From contig JAEUUI010000007.1 in NCBI GenBank assembly GCA_016786585.1, positions 310,001-374,000 of the forward strand: a stretch of DNA of 64,000 bases, written 5' to 3'. The stretch comes from Cyclobacteriaceae bacterium (GTDB taxonomy: Bacteria > Bacteroidota > Bacteroidia > Cytophagales > Cyclobacteriaceae). Under the pieces are notes generated by a model. That model was not told where the DNA came from. It saw nothing but the letters and a program-made list of their open reading frames with translations, and did not search any database. Shown piece after piece: positions 61,915 to 64,000 of this stretch. Numbering within the stretch: the stretch's first letter is position 1; each line of letters begins with the position of its first letter. A program made the translations under genes and the position numbers.

Positions 61915-64000
61915 TTAGTTCTTTCGGGCAAAACTAACTTTAGGAAGCGCGACTTTCGGAAGTGAAACCTTGGGCAGGGGAACCCGGCTGAATGCACCAA
62001 GCAATTTCCGGAGCGCCTGGAAATACAGCAGGAAATAGAATATCATCGTTACAAACCAGATCACTGCCAAGTTGAACCAGTAGGTGTCGAACCGGTTGCC
62101 CAAAAACGTTTTGGTGGGGGCGAAGAAGTGAGCCCGGTAATTCAAAATGCCTGTTTGATCCGGGTCGTTAAACACCGGGTTAATTTGTTGAAGCAACCTG
62201 CCTTTATATTCAAGCACGCGATCTTTCGTATTAACGTTTTTAACAAGGTCTGCCAAGTCTTCATTGTAGTACCGGTTTTTGTATTCCAGCACATCAAAGC
62301 CACCCGATTTCTGCAGCGCGGCAATATCTGCCTCCTTGCGCGTAACGATTGCGTTGTATTGATCGAGATATTTTTTCCGGAAGTTGCTTAAATAGCCGGC
62401 GAGTGTGTTATCAAAGGCAGGCGTAAACATTTCGGGCGTCCATGGAGAAGTGAAGTCAAGCTTCTCTGCACCTTCTTTGTACGGTTCATCCTTCAGGCTT
62501 TTGCGGATAAGTTCCAGGTCGCTTGCAGCCTGTGCACGAACCTTCTCATCGGTTGACTGAATATTCTCTGCTATTGATTTTCTTTTTTCGGTAAGCTTGT
62601 CGACAAAAAACGAAGACTTAAAATCCGCCTGTGATTCAATCTTCTCATGGATGTAGAAAGGCTTCTCGAACGAGTTGTTTTTAAACTGGTAAACAGCCAT
62701 CGCTTCATACGCCCAGCGCGATGCCATCATATCGGCTACAATCGGAACTTTGCCCTTTGTGCTGATGGCGCTATTAAGCTTATCGAAGCTAAACAGTAAC
62801 CCGCTCAGGATCATCTGCGGAATCAGCAACAAGGGGATCAGTACATAGACAGTTACAGCCGAGTTGAATGCCGATGAAATGTTCAGCCCGAGCACATTGG
62901 CCATACACGATGTTGTAAACAGCACCAGCCAGAACGGAATAAGCATGGCCCATTCAATTTCGAGAATGAGGTTACTTACCAGGGCAAAGCACAGCATCTG
63001 GATGGCAGAGAGGAAGAACAGGATGATAATCTTGGAGACCAGGTAACTGTTCCAGCTAAGGTTCAGAAACGATTCGCGCTTCAGAATTTTGCGATCGTGA
63101 ATGATTTCTTCCGCACTTACCGTTAGCCCCATAAACAAGGCAACGATAATACTCATCAGTAGAAACGCGGGATAGTTTTCATTGTAGCGGAAACTGTACG
63201 CCGCACCACCCGGTGCACTCTTGTATTTGATGATAAATGCCAGGATCAGCGCCAGCAGCGGGCCCTCCAGCAGGTTAATCATCAGGTACTGTTTGTTGCT
63301 GAGCTTCGAAAGAACATCGCGCGTGGTAAAAATGATGGCCTGCTTAATGCGCGAAGGGAGCTGCAGCGACTTGGGCGGAGCCTCTTTCACATTATCAATT
63401 ACCTGCACCTTAAACCGCTCGCGATACCAGGCATGCCATTGCGCAGGGGTAATCTTCCGTTTTGTGGTAGGCTGCCCGTATTCATCGACAACTTTTGCTT
63501 CGATGATATTAAAAATCTGTTCGGGGTTTACGTTACCGCAGATCTGGCACTGACCACGGTTACTGTCGACCTGGTTTGTCGACTTTTTGAAGTACGTCAC
63601 GGCTTCCACCGGGGGGCCGTAGTAAGCCGGCACACCGCCCACATCCATGATAATCATCTTGTCAAACATCTTGTAGATGTCCGATGAAGGCTGGTGGATC
63701 ACCACAAATACAAGCTTGCCTTTTAAAGAAAGTTCTTTCAGCAAGTCGATTACATTTTCCGAATCGCGCGAGCTGAGGCCAGACGTAGGTTCATCCAAAA
63801 AGAGAACAGCTGGCTCGCGAATCAGTTCAAGAGCAATGTTCAGGCGCTTGCGCTGCCCACCGCTGATGGTTTTATCCAGTACACTTCCGACTTTTAAATC
63901 CTTCCGCTGATCAAGACCAAGATCCTCCAGCACATCCATCACACGCTTGTGCAGTTGTTCTTCCGAGAAATCGGCAAAACAAAGCTTCGCATTATAATAG
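61915..64000 (-). CDS. ABC transporter, ABCG-like half with ATPase and ABC-2 permease, 3' part
   Basis: The frame stays open to the window end, so the N-terminal ATPase start is cut off. Seen: signature S-G-G-Q-R-K-R-L-N-I and Walker B/D-loop V-L-F-L-D-E-P-T-S-G-L-S near the visible start, an H-loop V-V-I-H-Q-P-S, a linker with a C-x2-C motif, then six helices of an ABC-2 permease. Between the fifth and sixth helices is a long soluble helical domain of about 230 residues. A short tail ends with three near-identical pentads (61933-61977). Nucleotide-binding domain before membrane domain is the ABCG order. Substrate unknown. Confidence 0.88.
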   Translation of the reverse strand, partial: YYNAKLCFADFSEEQLHKRVMDVLEDLGLDQRKDLKVGSVLDKTISGGQRKRLNIALELIREPAVLFLDEPTSGLSSRDSENVIDLLKELSLKGKLVFVVIHQPSSDIYKMFDKMIIMDVGGVPAYYGPPVEAVTYFKKSTNQVDSNRGQCQICGNVNPEQIFNIIEAKVVDEYGQPTTKRKITPAQWHAWYRERFKVQVIDNVKEAPPKSLQLPSRIKQAIIFTTRDVLSKLSNKQYLMINLLEGPLLALILAFIIKYKSAPGGAAYSFRYNENYPAFLLMSIIVALFMGLTVSAEEIIHDRKILKRESFLNLSWNSYLVSKIIILFFLSAIQMLCFALVSNLILEIEWAMLIPFWLVLFTTSCMANVLGLNISSAFNSAVTVYVLIPLLLIPQMILSGLLFSFDKLNSAISTKGKVPIVADMMASRWAYEAMAVYQFKNNSFEKPFYIHEKIESQADFKSSFFVDKLTEKRKSIAENIQSTDEKVRAQAASDLELIRKSLKDEPYKEGAEKLDFTSPWTPEMFTPAFDNTLAGYLSNFRKKYLDQYNAIVTRKEADIAALQKSGGFDVLEYKNRYYNEDLADLVKNVNTKDRVLEYKGRLLQQINPVFNDPDQTGILNYRAHFFAPTKTFLGNRFDTYWFNLAVIWFVTMIFYFLLYFQALRKLLGAFSRVPLPKVSLPKVALPKVSFARKN
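61933..61977 (-). repeat. Three L-P-K-V pentads at a protein C-terminus
   Basis: Minus strand codes L-P-K-V-S, L-P-K-V-A and L-P-K-V-S in a row near the end of the ABCG-like protein. The 15-base units differ at some positions. Confidence 0.85.

Noticed and set aside
1-64000. CRISPR array, prophage, insertion sequence, toxin-antitoxin or defence island
   Set aside because: I found no regular direct repeats with spacers, no transposase or integrase, and no recognisable defence enzymes; all genes fit core metabolism or envelope functions.

Overview
The window is a 64 kb piece of a Bacteroidota chromosome, most probably from the order Cytophagales (a Cyclobacteriaceae/Chryseolinea-like lineage; the rank is inferred). 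The grounds are type IX secretion genes (sprA, a PorT-like gene, a PorE-like gene and a cargo protein with a C-terminal sorting domain), Bacteroidota-specific small families (DUF4292, DUF5606, DUF1599 with a DoxX protein, DUF6588), an archaeal/eukaryal-type prolyl-tRNA synthetase, and promoters of the Bacteroidota form TTG-N17-19-TAnnTTTG. It reads as ordinary core chromosome: I saw no phage, insertion sequence, CRISPR array, rRNA or tRNA.

Layout. 1-4958: the 3' part of a thioester alpha-2-macroglobulin and pbpC (PBP1C), with a small NTF2-like secreted protein and a terminator between them. 5018-17568: an OmpA-like protein facing lipA-gcvH, then maeB, ruvA and the 7.1 kb sprA. 17683-26113: a leftward envelope group of flippase, TPR protein, DUF4292 lipoprotein, EnvC-like LytM protein, tatA, gatA and a LysM transglycosylase. 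26386-29982: a type IX cargo protein and the threonine-degradation pair tdh/kbl with a conserved 63-residue ORF. 30015-36068: a two-helix protein, the c-di-AMP synthase cdaA, folP, DUF1599, a DoxX-like protein, aroK and a FadL-like porin. 36096-43988: a Gly/Tyr-rich secreted protein, proS, nfeD-floA, a 3'-5' exonuclease, an APC permease and a saccharopine dehydrogenase-like enzyme. 44266-49258: a rightward cassette (DUF4442, Mpo1-like, GNAT, GT2) facing waaA-rsgA. 49395-55412: a DUF6588 protein, an enoyl-CoA hydratase, a frameshifted low-molecular-weight tyrosine phosphatase, lysC facing away from fbp, DUF5606 and engB. 55565-64000: PorE-like OmpA protein, menG-porT-SDR, an alpha/beta hydrolase, a secreted protein and a lipoprotein, and the 3' part of an ABCG-type transporter.

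How the genes work together. Much of the content is cell-envelope biology: peptidoglycan synthesis and remodelling (pbpC, the EnvC-like factor, the transglycosylase), Tat export, LPS core building (waaA), and the type IX route from the translocon SprA through PorT/PorE-like parts to a cargo protein. LipA sits with its acceptor protein GcvH, and tdh/kbl feed threonine carbon to glycine, which GcvH then helps cleave. Many genes abut or overlap by a few bases, and several convergent pairs overlap at their stops.

I did not find a clearly new defence or mobile system. The points most worth a second look are the single-base frameshift in the phosphatase, the EnvC-like protein that has lost its zinc ligands and sits beside tatA, the DUF4442/Mpo1/GNAT/GT2 cassette, the PorE-like protein without a lipobox, and outer-membrane-barrel-like debris near 44.2 kb.
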